Part shown: positions 1 to 11,709 of the stretch, piece after piece
How positions within the stretch are numbered: the first letter of the stretch is position 1
Layout of the letters: each line of letters begins with the position of its first letter
Origin: Isoperla grammatica
Lineage: Eukaryota; Arthropoda; Insecta; Plecoptera; Perlodidae
Assembly: GCA_945910005.1 (NCBI GenBank)
Contig: OX246740.1
Location: forward strand, 2,418,736 to 2,482,735
Reading direction: 5' to 3'
Length of the DNA stretch: 64,000 bases
The notes under the pieces: generated by a model
The model's input: only the letters and a program-made list of their open reading frames with translations
Told to the model about the DNA's origin: nothing
Databases searched by the model: none
Made by a program: the position numbers and the translations under genes

Positions 1-442
1 ATTATCTCGAGGCTTTTGTTTGGATTGCCGATAAACCCGACAATTGTAATTAGGAGGCTTATCTTTAGTGTATGTTATCACTGTGTTGTCGTAGAGATAA
101 GGTGTAACTGCTGTGCGGAAGTGGTCGACATGCTGTTGCCACGTCGTTACTTGGACTCAGGCAAAGTGCAAAGCCCATCTCGATAAGCGGCTATCTGTTG
201 TTGTCTTGTCCACATTTCCAACGTCCTTGTGACATCGTAAGATAGCGCAGTTCATATCATATCGAGGCAAATGTCTGCGTGAGGTTTCTGTCGTCAGCAG
301 TCTTACACTTTCCCGCCATGCGATATGTCTTTTTCATTGAACGAATTTGAAAATAAATACAAATATAGGCACTTATATATAATATACAACTATACTACTA
401 ATATTATATACAACTATGCAAATGTAGGCAATATCATCTACA

Positions 443-1580
443 TTATACAGCAAGCTTATTGCTCATAGTTACGACGGGGCGGCTGTCATGAGTGGCGCTA
501 TTAGAGGTGTTAAAAGAACGTTCGCGACATCTACGATTATGCACATTACGTGCATTGTTATGCACACCAGTTGAATCTCGTAGTCCAACGTGCATCGTCT
601 CAAAATACGAAAGCTCATATTTTTTTCTCCAGTCTTTCTGGCATTCCTGCTTTCTTTTCCCGATCACCTCAGCGACTTTAGTCGTGAAGTTGGTCCACAG
701 ATTCCCCGCGTGGCAGCAACACGTTGGAACTTCAATATAAGCACTGTCAACGTTGTCTTTGAAAACAAACGTCCTTTGATAAACTGTTATCAAAGTTTAA
801 TGAATAACCCCCAGTCACGTGAAGCCACCATACATGAAGCTGCAGGATTGTTGCGCACATTGAATGATCCAGAGTTTAACTTCTGGCTTACATTTTTCCA
901 CATTGTAATGCCACACGTTGACGTACTGTCTAATTAGCTGCAGAAACCCCAATCAGATGCTCTAACGGTAAAATCAGAAACTTCAAACTTCATTGGCTCA
1001 ATTCAACAAATACGACATTTGACTGTCATCGAGACGCAGGAAAATGGCAATGGAGAAGAAAAGAAAAAGAAGAAGAAGAAGAAGATGACGATGTGATGTA
1101 ATCACAAACCAAGCCATGGACCGATTCAGTTTCTCTGGCCTTCTCGAAGCTCATAAACTACTGCATGCGGATTTGTTTCCATTACATTTGCAGAATTTCC
1201 CGGAAAATGAGTTGGAAGTTACCGTACAGACATATCATGTGATCAAATGTGAAAAACTGCGCACAGAACCAACCGTCTTGTATATGCAAGAATGGAATTT
1301 CGAGAACACAAGGGGGCAATACAGTTGTTGCAGTTACTTTTTGGAAAATAACCTCGATGTGTTATTTTCATAACAACTCCCATGTCGACTGCAGAGCCAG
1401 GGAGATGCTTCTCCACTTGGAATCGTAAAGCAAGACATTTTTAAGAAACACTATGGCCCAAGATCGCCTATGTGCACTTGCAATATTGTCAGTAGAACGA
1501 AGCATGATCAGGAGAATGCCCGATTTCAATCATCAAGTTATTTGCAAGTTTGCTGTTTGCAGCACTAAAATCTAGACGCA
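443..1580 (+). pseudogene. Broken hAT-like transposase (ZMYM1/DUF4371-like)
   Basis: The + strand carries, in order but in shifting frames, pieces of a protein family common in animal genomes and described as zinc-finger MYM-type 1-like or DUF4371/hAT-like. I see YDGAAVMSG near 475-497, YAHQLNLVVQRA near 557-592, RVAATRWNFN near 710-738, EAAGLLRTLNDPEFNFWL near 835-890, LRTEPTVLYMQ near 1260-1290, and the C-terminal dimerisation motif TTPMSTAEPGRCFS near 1376-1417. Breaks include frameshifts between the first three blocks, an in-frame stop at about 936-938, a purine-rich expansion at 1050-1090, and further stops after 1373. The longest intact pieces are 590-937 and 1116-1373. The assignment rests on remembered family motifs in the right order. 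The copy cannot encode a working enzyme. Confidence 0.8.
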
Positions 1581-2010
1581 TGGCCTTCAATTCTAAGTAA
1601 AGAATTTCTTTTGCTAGCTTACAACTAATCTGTGAACTTCTATAAAGTGGCAGTCTATTTAGATATATGAAATTGTTTTGCAATATTTGATAATATAAAA
1701 GTCAAATAAGAACCAACTGTATTAGCGCAAAACTTCTTTAAGTTGTGGATATTAAATCGTTTATGTCAACAACTCAACATGTACAAACATTTATAAGGCA
1801 ACATAAATATATATACAGTGATCCGAAACAGTTAGATTTATTTTCTCCAAATAACAGGCTTCTTTGTTAGGTCAGCCAACAAGTAAAGGAGCAAAAGCTA
1901 AAAATTCCAGTGAACGCTCCTCTCAAGTAAACACGTACGAGCCGCCACTGGACCCGGCACACAACAGGGCACGTTCCATTATACAGTCTTCTTCGGAGTA
2001 CCCACCTAAT
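1581..2010. other. AT-rich intergenic DNA, nothing recognised
   Basis: No open frame with family resemblance. The sequence is AT-rich with no clear tandem or inverted structure. Confidence 0.4.
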
Positions 2011-2011
2011 G

Positions 2012-2315
2012 TTCTACTTCTCTAAATTAGTAATTCCTACCGTGAGTCCATGATCCACAATATCTAGAGATATTGTATTGATCATGGTTCCTACCGTCTA
2101 TTTGAACGGTATATTTGAGCCATATATTAGTAACCTGGAAATTCCACACACACCGTGCGTGACTAATGAGGCTTGTGCACTCTACTAAGCGGAAGAGTGT
2201 CTTTATGAATGGGCGAAAAACAACAGGAATATGTTAATTTTCGTTGAAACAGCGTGCATTGATAATGATATTCAAATGATAAGGATGCAAGGTCGGTATG
2301 AGACTATTTACGGTG
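2012..2315 (+). repeat. Dispersed repeat family A, copy 1
   Basis: The copy starts with a 'TTCTACTTCTCTA' block, passes 'CCTGGAAATTCC', then 'GAGGCTTGTGCACTC', 'AAGCGGAAGA' and 'ATTTTCGTTGAAA', and ends near 'GGTCGGTATGAGACTA' (about 2291-2306). The same blocks in the same order recur near 6.1, 11.5, 16.5, 30.0 and 36.3 kb. It looks SINE-sized, but I see no convincing pol III boxes in it. Confidence 0.7.
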
Positions 2316-2319
2316 GTCC

Positions 2320-3630
2320 CTAGTACATTTGCTTGAGGTTAGTGGTTGATTTATATGTTGAATTTCAAATCAAAGTCGCTTCCAACAATGATTTTGTCTA
2401 CTACTACTACTGAATGACTGACATTGAATAATGCGAGGACCTAACGTGCTGCAAGAAAAAATCGAAAATAAGCTAATTTTTTACTTGTGCAATTGAAGAT
2501 AATTCTATAATGCATACACAATTTGGGCTTAAAAATGGAATACACTGCACCAATGCTATTGACTTATTTGCTTCTTCGTCAGGAATATATTTGCTGTCAA
2601 GTTGACGGTAGTGAATGTGCAAGTAGGTCGCAGTGGCAGTCTGACGTCATATCGTCGCACCAATGAGCGTGCGCATCAATAAATTAGCAGGCCCGTCTGC
2701 ATGTAATGGTATACTTTGCCACAACAAACGTATTTTTAGCCTGTACTCGTTGTTGCTTGCTCAAACCGTGTCACGAACTGTGGTTGACTCTCGACAATGT
2801 TCTAAGCCAAGGACCATTCATTTTCATTCGGCTCATTGAATCTTGATGAATCATGAGGATGTTTACAAGTCGTAAAAAAAGTACCTCCACCTATCATTTC
2901 AAATAAATGTTTCACGGACATGATTAAAAAATTCGTAAGATTTTGACTGTTATTAGATATTTTAGGTTAATATTTGAAAACAGCTAATCTCTAGAATATA
3001 ATGTGTATACACGTAGAACAATTTGGCGAGTTTCAAAACCGTTTTTCAACTCATGTGAAGTTTTTTTAAACTTATAGGCTACATGTTCAAAGTTAATTTC
3101 CTGTTGCTAAAGCTGACGAAATACAGATTGTTTATTCTAAAGATGTGATTGCAATGGATGAGTATGGAAATATGTTTCACTTGTAGTTGTAGGGTTGTGT
3201 AACAGTTGACATTTACCCCCGCTGCTGTTATGCCTATGCGTGATACTGATAAGCGTAGAGGCGAGTGCTGGAGAAGTTGCTTGGGCTGGCTGTGGTAAAC
3301 GGAACATAACAAATGGGAGGTACTTTAAGTCCAAAAGTGTATTCACTTCACGTGGACAATAGCGAAATAATCGACCACTATCTAACTAGTAACTACTGTG
3401 CATTTGACCGTGGCCTACCATGATCCCTAACATGTTGTATGCGTTTACTAATATCCTAATTAATTAACGTGAATGAAATTTGAAAGTCGTGTAACAAAAG
3501 GTAAATGACTTTTTAGTACCATCGGCTTATCGGCCAACTGTATTCATAGGTCATCTAACTTGAGTCGCGAGCGTGATAAAGATAAGGTATCGCAGCACCG
3601 CGTGTCTCCAGCTGATAACAACCTTATCAG
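2320..3630. other. Gene-free AT-rich stretch
   Basis: No ORF with recognisable similarity, no tandem repeat and no clear inverted repeat were seen. A TGACGTCA palindrome lies at 2642-2649. Confidence 0.4.
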
Positions 3631-3631
3631 C

Positions 3632-3634
<3 letters not shown>

Positions 3635-3662
<28 letters not shown>
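3635..3662. repeat. (TG)n microsatellite
   Basis: About 14 uninterrupted TG units. The short Cys/Val or His/Thr frames across it are repeat artefacts. Confidence 0.9.
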
Positions 3663-3898
3663 CCATTATATCGTAGGGCCGTTGCTAGATAAGATATGCC
3701 TGCTCGAGATAGCCAGGCCCACTCAGAGAGCAACACATGCAAATGTAACCTTGGCGAGTATATTCACGTTTCAATGTTCTCAAAGTTCGATTCTCTTACG
3801 GTTATTGTACTTCATTGTTTGTATTGGGGTTTAGCTCATATATTTTAGCAATGCGCTAACATAGAAGAGTTAGATGCCTGATTAGCTATACATGATGA

Positions 3899-4336
3899 AT
3901 GTATGATCCAATTGAGATACCCTGCATGAACCTTGTCCAAACCAGGTTTCGAATGACGATACTTCAAAAGACTTACGCTGCCGCTAGAAGATTGGCTGGT
4001 ATCTCCAAAACACTGCTTAGACTGCACTGCAAAGTATGGCATGAGACTAGAGTCACTGGTTGCGCTTATACTGTGATTACGATGATAGTCAATACTAACC
4101 CGAACGTAAAAAATCTCATACTAACATCAGATCCATATCTATACCGCCCCTTCCATGCACGCTGTTTAAACGATAGTCAACAGATTCCTGGCGTTCTTTC
4201 ACACATTCGTAAAGGCAGTATTCTGCTTAGTAGAGTGCACAACGCAACGTACCCTTATCAGACACCTCCGCTGTGTAGGGAATTTCCAGTATTCAACTTA
4301 AAAGTAGATGGTAGAGCTAGAGAAGTAGAAAATTAA
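3899..4336 (+). other. Unrecognised 145-aa open frame
   Basis: A 145-residue open frame with mixed composition and no motif I recognise. Its last ~12 codons lie in a family A fragment on the opposite strand (about 4300-4336), so at least the tail is repeat sequence. It has no splice context or neighbour that argues for a gene. I list it as an unexplained frame and not as a gene. Confidence 0.15.
4300..4336 (-). repeat. Family A fragment (5' end only)
   Basis: Matches the 'TAATTTTCTACTTCTCTA...CTACC' start of family A on the minus strand, next to unrelated sequence. Confidence 0.5.
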
Positions 4337-4339
4337 GTA

Positions 4340-6045
4340 AGTACTATTGGAGTAGGCTGTTTCGTAAGCATGAGACAAGTGGTGCCTACTTGAAGGTGTT
4401 GCCGGGGGTACCGAGTGCTGAGCAGGCCTATCTTCCCCATTAGGCCAACGAGGCCAATGCCTCGTGCTACCGATCCGAAGGGGCCCCCTAACGTCCACGT
4501 TATTGTTTTTAAATTGTGAACGTTTCTGAAACGTTTTGTGGTAGGCTTAAAGCCACTCAGTGCCGTTATAGGGTCAGTACTCTCACTCAGCCCCTGTGAC
4601 TCGAGGCAGGTTGAAGGGGTGGTCTTTGTGAAGTATAACAGTTATACAGACTTGCAATGACGGTATAAAAATGTAACTTTACATATAAAAATGTAACTTG
4701 AACAGTGACAATGAAATGTGTTTGGGGGGCCCCTCGAGAGAGCCACCAAACACATTTTTGCCTCAGGCCCACAAATATACTAAGACGGCCCTGGTGCTGA
4801 GTCCCGCATGTAAACGAGGGCGATCCTGTAACCTGTCGATCCGATCCTGTCGCGTGTTGGAAACCATTGAACAAATCACCAATCCTAACTTCGTAGCATC
4901 ATTTCAAAACGTTCGCATGACATAAAAAAGAAGCAATTCAACATATTTTTCTCAGTAAAAGATAACATTTAAAAATAATATGTGTGCATGAGCCTGGGCA
5001 AGTCTCCCCCCGTGCTTTATCTCCAGGAATCCAAAAAAGTACTACGCAGTATACGCACCGTTCATAGATAGTAGAGCAAAACACACAAAATAAATCCACT
5101 TCAATCTCATATCATTCTAGCGAGCGACGCTCCTTGCCAAATATTGAATTTATTAACACAAATATTTGCACTCACAATCAAAATCAAGGTCATTTTTTTC
5201 TTCTTGTCGCGCTAAACTTTCAAGGATATATATTCATTTTTTTTTTGCTCATTAATTTGTATGTTTTGTTCGTGATGTTTGTTGAGACGCATCCCACACG
5301 TAGAGCATGTGTGTAATTTCGCTGACGGTACGCGGTTTGACATGCGCGAAACACGACACGATACCCAGCGCTGTTTTCATGACGACGGCGAACGTGTGAA
5401 CTAGACCCAGGACATACGTTGCCACAGCATGCGTGCGGCAATATTATGAGATTCTTGCCGAAGACGTATGATTCCTGATCGCTTTATTCATGCAGTCACG
5501 AGAACTAAGATTTATTTAACAAATTACCGGGAGGGGTTGGGGTCGAGGGGGAGAGATGAGCTCTCGTCACGTGATTGGCTGGTACCCGCAGGCGAGTGAT
5601 AAGCAACGCTTGCCCCATCTGCAAGGGGGGGGGGGGGGGGGGCTCAAGAACCCGTACTACACCACAATTGCCTCAACCCACAATGATATGTATGGTATCC
5701 ACGCAATAGAGTACATGTCCCCTGTAAAACGTATTGATTGTCTAAGTGCTCGTCGCGTAGATGCATTGTGACATGATCAACACATTAGTAAAACGCGTCA
5801 TTACCTTGAAACACGTGTATTCGTGTATATGGTTGTGTGATGTATGTAAATCGCCGTCATCGACGAAACGCTATTGTTGTACTCAGGTTTACGTTTACCT
5901 GCCCAAGTCATCGTCTCTCGGTAAAATATTCATTATTTGAAGGTATTGTGACGTGTTTCACTTGTCCTCGTCAGCAGATGACTATATCGTATAATTATGT
6001 TGTGACGTTTGTGGCTCGCCGTCAACGGGAAAATATTTATTGTTT
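4340..6045. other. Intergenic stretch with small palindromes and a G18 tract
   Basis: No gene recognised. An imperfect hairpin lies near 4714-4757 (AAATGTGTTTGG arms). An uninterrupted run of 18 G spans 5625-5642. Short open frames here show no family resemblance. Confidence 0.4.
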
Positions 6046-6049
6046 TTAT

Positions 6050-6290
6050 GTTGTGACGTATAATCCACTATGCCACCATTGCAATGTACATAGTTCAGCA
6101 AATATACGGTATATTCGTCGACGTTGGGTTGGATACCTGGAAATTCCTAACACAGCGGGCGTCAGTAACGAGGCTTGTGCACTTGACCAAGCGGAAGATT
6201 GCCTTTACGAATGTGTTAAAGAACGCCAGGAATATGCTGAATTTCGTTGAAAGAAAGTGTATGAAAGTGGCGGTAGGTGCGGATCTGATT
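6050..6290 (+). repeat. Dispersed repeat family A, copy 2
   Basis: Well-preserved core: 'GGTTGGATACCTGGAAATTC', 'ACACAGCGGGCGT', 'GAGGCTTGTGCACTTG', 'AAGCGGAAGA', 'GAACGCCAGGAATATG', 'TTTCGTTGAAA'. The minus strand is open across the core, a property shared with the 11.5 and 36.3 kb copies. Confidence 0.75.
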
Positions 6291-6467
6291 GAGTGAATCA
6301 GGTTGATTGCATCATACTGATCCACTAGATTAGGTAGTACAAGTAGAGTATAGTGAGTCTGTGACATATCACGCGCGGCTGCTGCTGTTGTGTAATGTTG
6401 TATTGATCTGTCTAAGCGAAAGGTCACCCGCCTTCAGGTGAAATCACTTGTCCCCTATAAAATGGCG

Positions 6468-6509
6468 TGACGTCACGATACGACTTGGCAACATCGCGTG
6501 GTGACGTCA
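6468..6509. promoter_or_regulatory. Pair of full CRE palindromes (TGACGTCA x2)
   Basis: Two perfect TGACGTCA sites lie at 6468-6475 and 6502-6509, 34 bp apart, with a 'TATAAAA' string just upstream near 6456. TGACGTCA is the established full CREB/ATF site. I see no gene nearby for them to control, so function is inferred only from the motif. Confidence 0.3.
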
Positions 6510-7079
6510 TTCTGTCTGGACCAATGCCAGCATCAGAATAGCGCGACATGCATGCACTCACTGTGTGTGCGATTGTACGCGACCTTTATCTTCGCTCCTC
6601 TAGCCGTGTGTGTGATGTGTTGTGAGGACAAACAGACATCTGCATTTCTTGTCTCAGATCACATCTTTTTCATCTTGGAACTGATTTAAATAGTTTTGAT
6701 TATTACTATCTCTACCGTTAGACTAGACTAGTTTTAATAATTTTTCAGCTTTGGGGCCCCTCGTGTTAAAAGCTGCCAACAAAGTGATCCCAATAGATTT
6801 TTAAACGCTGAATCCGAATAACATTGTTGGCAATCGCCATTTTCACTTTTATACCCTTAAATCGTATTAAGGGTTGGTTTTTGCCGTCCAGAAGAAAAAA
6901 AATTACAGAAACCACTGTTTTAACACTAAAAAGCAAATAAAATTATTTATATACTCAGCGAAGATTAACTTATGCAATTGATGATTTAAAAAAATGGATG
7001 AAGTTAATATCGGGGTGTAAAACGAGGGTGCAACAAGAAAAAAAGTGCATATTATTTATGCAACTACTAGACTTTGAGC

Positions 7080-8600
7080 CAGAGGGTAAAAATGGCTCAT
7101 GAATAAACGTGCCGTACACCGTTGGATTACCAATACTCGCGAAAATATTGTATAATATGACACTTTTTCAATATCGGGAGGGAAAATGGCGTCGCGACGC
7201 CTCAAATTTAGGTGTCTGAATTTCATGTGTGCACATCTGTCTATATAAATACCTCTAACTTTGTATTTATGTTAGATAGAGCCATGAAATTAACTAGTAG
7301 TAACAACTAATGTTTAGTTTGTTTATAAAAAAAAAACAAAAAAAAACACAATTTGATAATAGTCCGTTACAGGATAAAATAGACCACGGTAGCAAGAATT
7401 GTAACAATCGCACTTGTTTGGTTAACCCTGAGAGCCAAACTTACGAATTTCGTTATAAATTCAATACACCATTAAGTTAGTCATACTTTCAGATAAATTA
7501 TTTTGTATAGCACATTTCAATATCGGAAGGAAAAGTGGCGGTGTGACACCTCAAAGTCAGACGATGTCTGAATTTCACTTATGCAGGTATTGTGTCAAAT
7601 CAATAACTCTAGCTTGTGCTTGCTTACAGGTGGCTCCATAGAGTTAGCCACTATTAACTTTCTAATGTTAAGTTTGTTTATAGAAAAAATTATGAACAAT
7701 AAAAAACATTGATAAGTACTCCGTTTCATAAAAAATAGACCTCCGTAACGAGAATTGTAACAATCTTAAGACTTTGATTACCCCTGAGAGCCACATTTAT
7801 GAAATTGGATAAATCTGTCTTTACCCGTTAAAATCTGTACATTCTTTAGAAAAAAGTAAAAACTATTTAGTATTGAACATTTCAATATCGGAAGGGTTAG
7901 TCGCGTTGCAACGCCCCAAGGCCAAACAATGCCTGAATGTCACGTACTCACTTCTGTCAATTAAATAACTCTAAGGTTATTATTGCTTCTAGGTAGAGCC
8001 ATGAAATTCACTTTTATTAACTCGTATGATTATGATTGTTTACACAAACAAAATAGAAAACAAAAAAAATATTGATAAATACTCCGTTTCGTAAAACAAA
8101 TAGACATCATCAGCGAGAATTTTAACAATATGAGGACTTTGGTTACCCCTGAGAGCTATATTTATGAAATTGGATTAATGGTTTTTAACTTTTGAAATAA
8201 ATGTATATCTTATTTTATTATTTGGTATGGAATATGCCAATATCGGAAGGGATTGTGGCGTCGCAACGCCCCAAAGTTAAACATTGTTAGAATTTCGCGT
8301 ACGCACTGTGTCTATTAATTAACTGTAACTTGTTATTGATTCTAGGTAGAGCCATAAAATTAACTGTTATTAACTCGTAAGGTTAAGACTGTTTACAAAA
8401 CAAAATTTAAAAACAAAATAAATGTTGATAAGTACTCGGTTTCATAAAAAAATAGACCACGGTTTGGAATAATTTTAACTATCTCGGTAATTTGGTTACC
8501 CCTGAGAGCCAGATTGATGAATTTAGTTATCAATGTCTTCCACCATTGGATTCGTCCCACTCTGAGAAAATTATTAAATAAAGCATATTTGTAATATTCC
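7080..8600. repeat. ~355-bp tandem array (about 4 units)
   Basis: The marker CAATATCGG starts at 7169, 7518, 7883 and 8238, giving periods of 349, 365 and 355 bp, with a decayed fifth start near 8592. Each unit also holds 'GGTAGAGCCAT', 'AATAGACC' and 'CCCTGAGAGCCA' blocks in the same order. Confidence 0.9.
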
Positions 8601-8750
8601 CAGGCAAAAAGCTTAAAAGAAGAGATTGAGCCCACCCACCTGCCCAGGGACTGCTACGTCCTTCTTGACACTTCCCTCTAAATACATCCGACGATCATAT
8701 GATCTTCGTTGTCGATTACGTCGTTAAACCAAAATAAATAAACAAAATTT

Positions 8751-9470
8751 AGCCCACCCACATGGTTCACTATTCCTTCAATGAGAAGCCCACTGGAGCA
8801 AAAGTTTGTACATTTGAGTACAGATTGACATGCAAGAAATTAAAGTTCTACGTAACAATTAAGTTCTATAAAAATACGTGAATATCATATTTGTGTAGAA
8901 TTCTAAGAGGAATAATTCTTGTCGTATTCTATTTTGTCATGAAACTTGGCATTATGGAGATAAATGGGAAAAACACTTGCAGTGGCGACCATTTTGTTTT
9001 TTACGTACAGCTCGTGAATGTCTTACATTTGAGCCGAGCACTATCAAAATTATTATTACATATACTTAAAGGAAGAGACTTAGCCCACTCATATAGTTCA
9101 TTCTTCATTTATTGAGAAGTCCACTGGAGCCAAAATATGTACATTTTAGTACAGATTAATATGCAAAGAATTAAGGTTCTACGTGAGTATTAAATTCTAC
9201 AAAGATACGTGAATATCATGTTTGTTTAGAATTTTAAGAGAAATAATTCTTGTCATATTCAATTTTGTCATAAAACTTTGCATTATGGAGATAAATGGGA
9301 AAAACACTTACAGTGGCGGCCATTTTATTTTTTGCGTACAGCTCGTGAATTTCTAACATTTAGGCCGGGCACTATCAAATTAATTATTCTATAAGCTAAA
9401 AGGAAGCGATTGAGCCTACTCCCATACTTGCTTCATCAAGGAGCCCACGGATGTACATTCAAGTAAAGAC
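8751..9470. repeat. 331-bp tandem array (2 full units plus edges)
   Basis: The marker AGCCCAC/AGCCTAC starts at 8751, 9082 and 9413, a constant 331-bp period. Units share 'GATACGTGAATATCAT', 'CATTATGGAGATAAATGGG' and 'CGAGCACTATCAAA'-like blocks. A partial unit with AGCCCACCCAC lies at about 8633. Confidence 0.9.
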
Positions 9471-10039
9471 TCCGCTTCGCTCTGTTGCCCCTAGGATTAT
9501 AACACTTTGCCACCTTGTTTCAATTACTACACAAAACCTAAATAATTTAGACTAAATATGACGATTGTACACTATTTGTGAATTGTTGATAATGTTTTCA
9601 GGAAAAAATAATATATCCATTATGTACCGTTTACTTGCAATAAAGTGAAACATTTCATTGTTGCTCAGCAAAAACTGAACATTTTGTGTCAGAGAGCCAT
9701 TTTCTTATTGAGTTTCGATGAAAATTGAAAATCTGAAATAGCCAAATTCTTAACAGTACATTTTTTTACTAAAAAAGTTTTAAAGATAAATGTTAGTATA
9801 ATTTTCTCCGGATTTATGAATTATTAAAGATAATTCCGTAAAAATTGATTTTTAGGGGGTGTTTGGGGTGTTTGGGGTGTTTGGGGTTGAAATACTCAAA
9901 CAAAAAACTGCCAACAATGGTTTTCGAATGCAGGGTACTCTTCTGAGTAAGAATAACCTTGTTGGCAGCTTTTAACAACCCGGTACCCCAATATCGAGAA
10001 GGAGACACATTTTTTGAAAACTGATCTAGTCTACGTCGG

Positions 10040-11465
10040 TGTTGTCGAAGCATCGTTGTTGCTTATCAAATGATTTCTTTACAGATACTGCTTCAGACGA
10101 ACTTTATACGATGAGATAAATTCCATCCTAGTATACGAATGCACGTGGTATTTTGTTCACTGGTAAAGGGCGGCATACATCTTTTATGAACTATGCTAAA
10201 ACAAACCCCGCTTGTAGCTTCTTGCTTGAGCAATGAAAACTGCTTCCTACCGTAGTTATCTAGTCGCACAGCTATCCGTCATTGTCGTTGTCGACGAATT
10301 ATGCGCCGAACCAAATTTGCTGAATGGGGTTGTTCAGAAACATTGCCATATTCAACCTTTCCCACAGATCGAAAGCAATTTTACAAAAACATGAACCGTA
10401 CTCTTAAAAAAAAAAAAAAAAAAAAACACTGAACACATTCAAAACAGATGCATCGACAATCTGAATCAACAGCCCACTAAGGTTTGCCCAATATACAGAA
10501 TGCTCAAAATGTGTCTACATTATTATCACTATCAGTATGGTTTTTATTTGGTTTTAATATTATTACTAATAACTTAACCGATTTAATAATCAAAATAACT
10601 ACGCTAATGGTTATAATATTTCATTCAGTCTGTAGGGCCTACCAAAACACAGTGTGCAGTTGACTCAGATTTTCGACTACGAGTAGCATTCTTGTTTTCT
10701 TGAGATATAATGCAAAACTGACAATTTTCAGCGGTTTTTGTTGCTATTTTAGCCTGGCGTTGGTCAGTACTGTGCGTCATTATTCCGACCCATGTCAATA
10801 CTCTCAAGTCTTGCGAAATGTACGCCGACACATCGCCCGCGCCAAATAGCGCGACGCAATTCACCATTTGCATTTTCATATCCTGTTATGTGAATCACCT
10901 GATGCGTATTGTGGTTACTGCTTACCTTTGCTTTGCTTGCGATGACGAGCGCTATCCTCATGGTCGAGGGTCCTATTCCCTCGTTCCCATGTCTTGCGAT
11001 AATGATGATGATGATGATGATGCAAGCAAACTAGGTTACTGTACTCGCATTGCACTTCATAGAGCACGTACGTCACATCTTTGCGCGTGGCGGCCACATT
11101 TGTGATCAAACTTTGACGTTGCTATGGAGAAACAATTGAAGCCAGTTGTGGTAGAACACAGAAATTCTTAGTTCTTTAAAATTCGACCTGCTTTTTAAAT
11201 TTAAATAAAATAAATTAAAATTGGTTTGTGTGGTAATTGTAATTTTGTATTGCTTATGTTTGTTATTAAAACTTATAAATGATGCTTATATAGTAAATTT
11301 GAATAATATCCGCCAATGATTTCATCAGTTAAGTTGCAACCATGGCCGCTGTGACATATCACTTGGGAACTGTGGGGTGCAAAGGTGTTCACAATATCCG
11401 TCACAGAAGAGTCTCCATAGGACGAGACGTCGTGGTTGAGGCAACTAACTTTAGTTATTATAAGC
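10040..11465. other. Gene-free stretch with poly-A and GAT repeat
   Basis: An A-run lies at about 10408-10426 and a short (GAT)n at about 10999-11021. No coding similarity recognised. Confidence 0.4.
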
Positions 11466-11467
11466 AA

Positions 11468-11705
11468 TTACTTCTCTAGTACCTACCTAACATAACAGGT
11501 CAAACAGTGATAATTTTCGACTTTTATTTCTGTAATTCTGAACACCCCAAACACAGCGGGCGTTGACTAATGGGACCTGTGGACTTTGCTAAACGAAATA
11601 ACTCATTTACGAATGAGTGAAAGAACGCTAGGAATATGTTGATTTTCGTTGGAGCAACGTGCACGAACGGGGCTGTTACAGGGGTCGGCATGAGAATAGT
11701 TAGTG
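11468..11705 (+). repeat. Dispersed repeat family A, copy 3
   Basis: Begins 'ACTTCTCTAGTACCTACC', holds 'ACACAGCGGGCGT', 'GAAAGAACGCTAGGAATATG' and 'ATTTTCGTTGGA', and ends near 'GGTCGGCATGAGAATA'. Same block order as the other copies. Confidence 0.75.
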
Positions 11706-11709
11706 GGCT

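Larger units (their letters stand above)
6717..10037. mobile_element. 3.3-kb inverted-repeat element with internal satellite arrays
   Basis: The left edge reads 'TTAGACTAGACTAGTTTT', then 'GTTAAAAGCTGCCAACAA' and 'AACATTGTTGGCA'. The reverse complement of 9905-10037 reads 'GTAGACTAGATCAGTTTT', then 'GTTAAAAGCTGCCAACAA' and 'ACCATTGTTGGCA'. These are imperfect terminal inverted repeats of more than 100 bp. Between them are a ~355-bp array and a ~331-bp array and no transposase frame. I read it as a non-autonomous DNA transposon that carries satellite DNA. I could not identify a clean target duplication or assign a superfamily. Confidence 0.6.

Noticed and set aside
4714..4757. Short AAATGTGTTTGG hairpin
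   Set aside because: Short, imperfect, no flanking duplication and only one copy seen.
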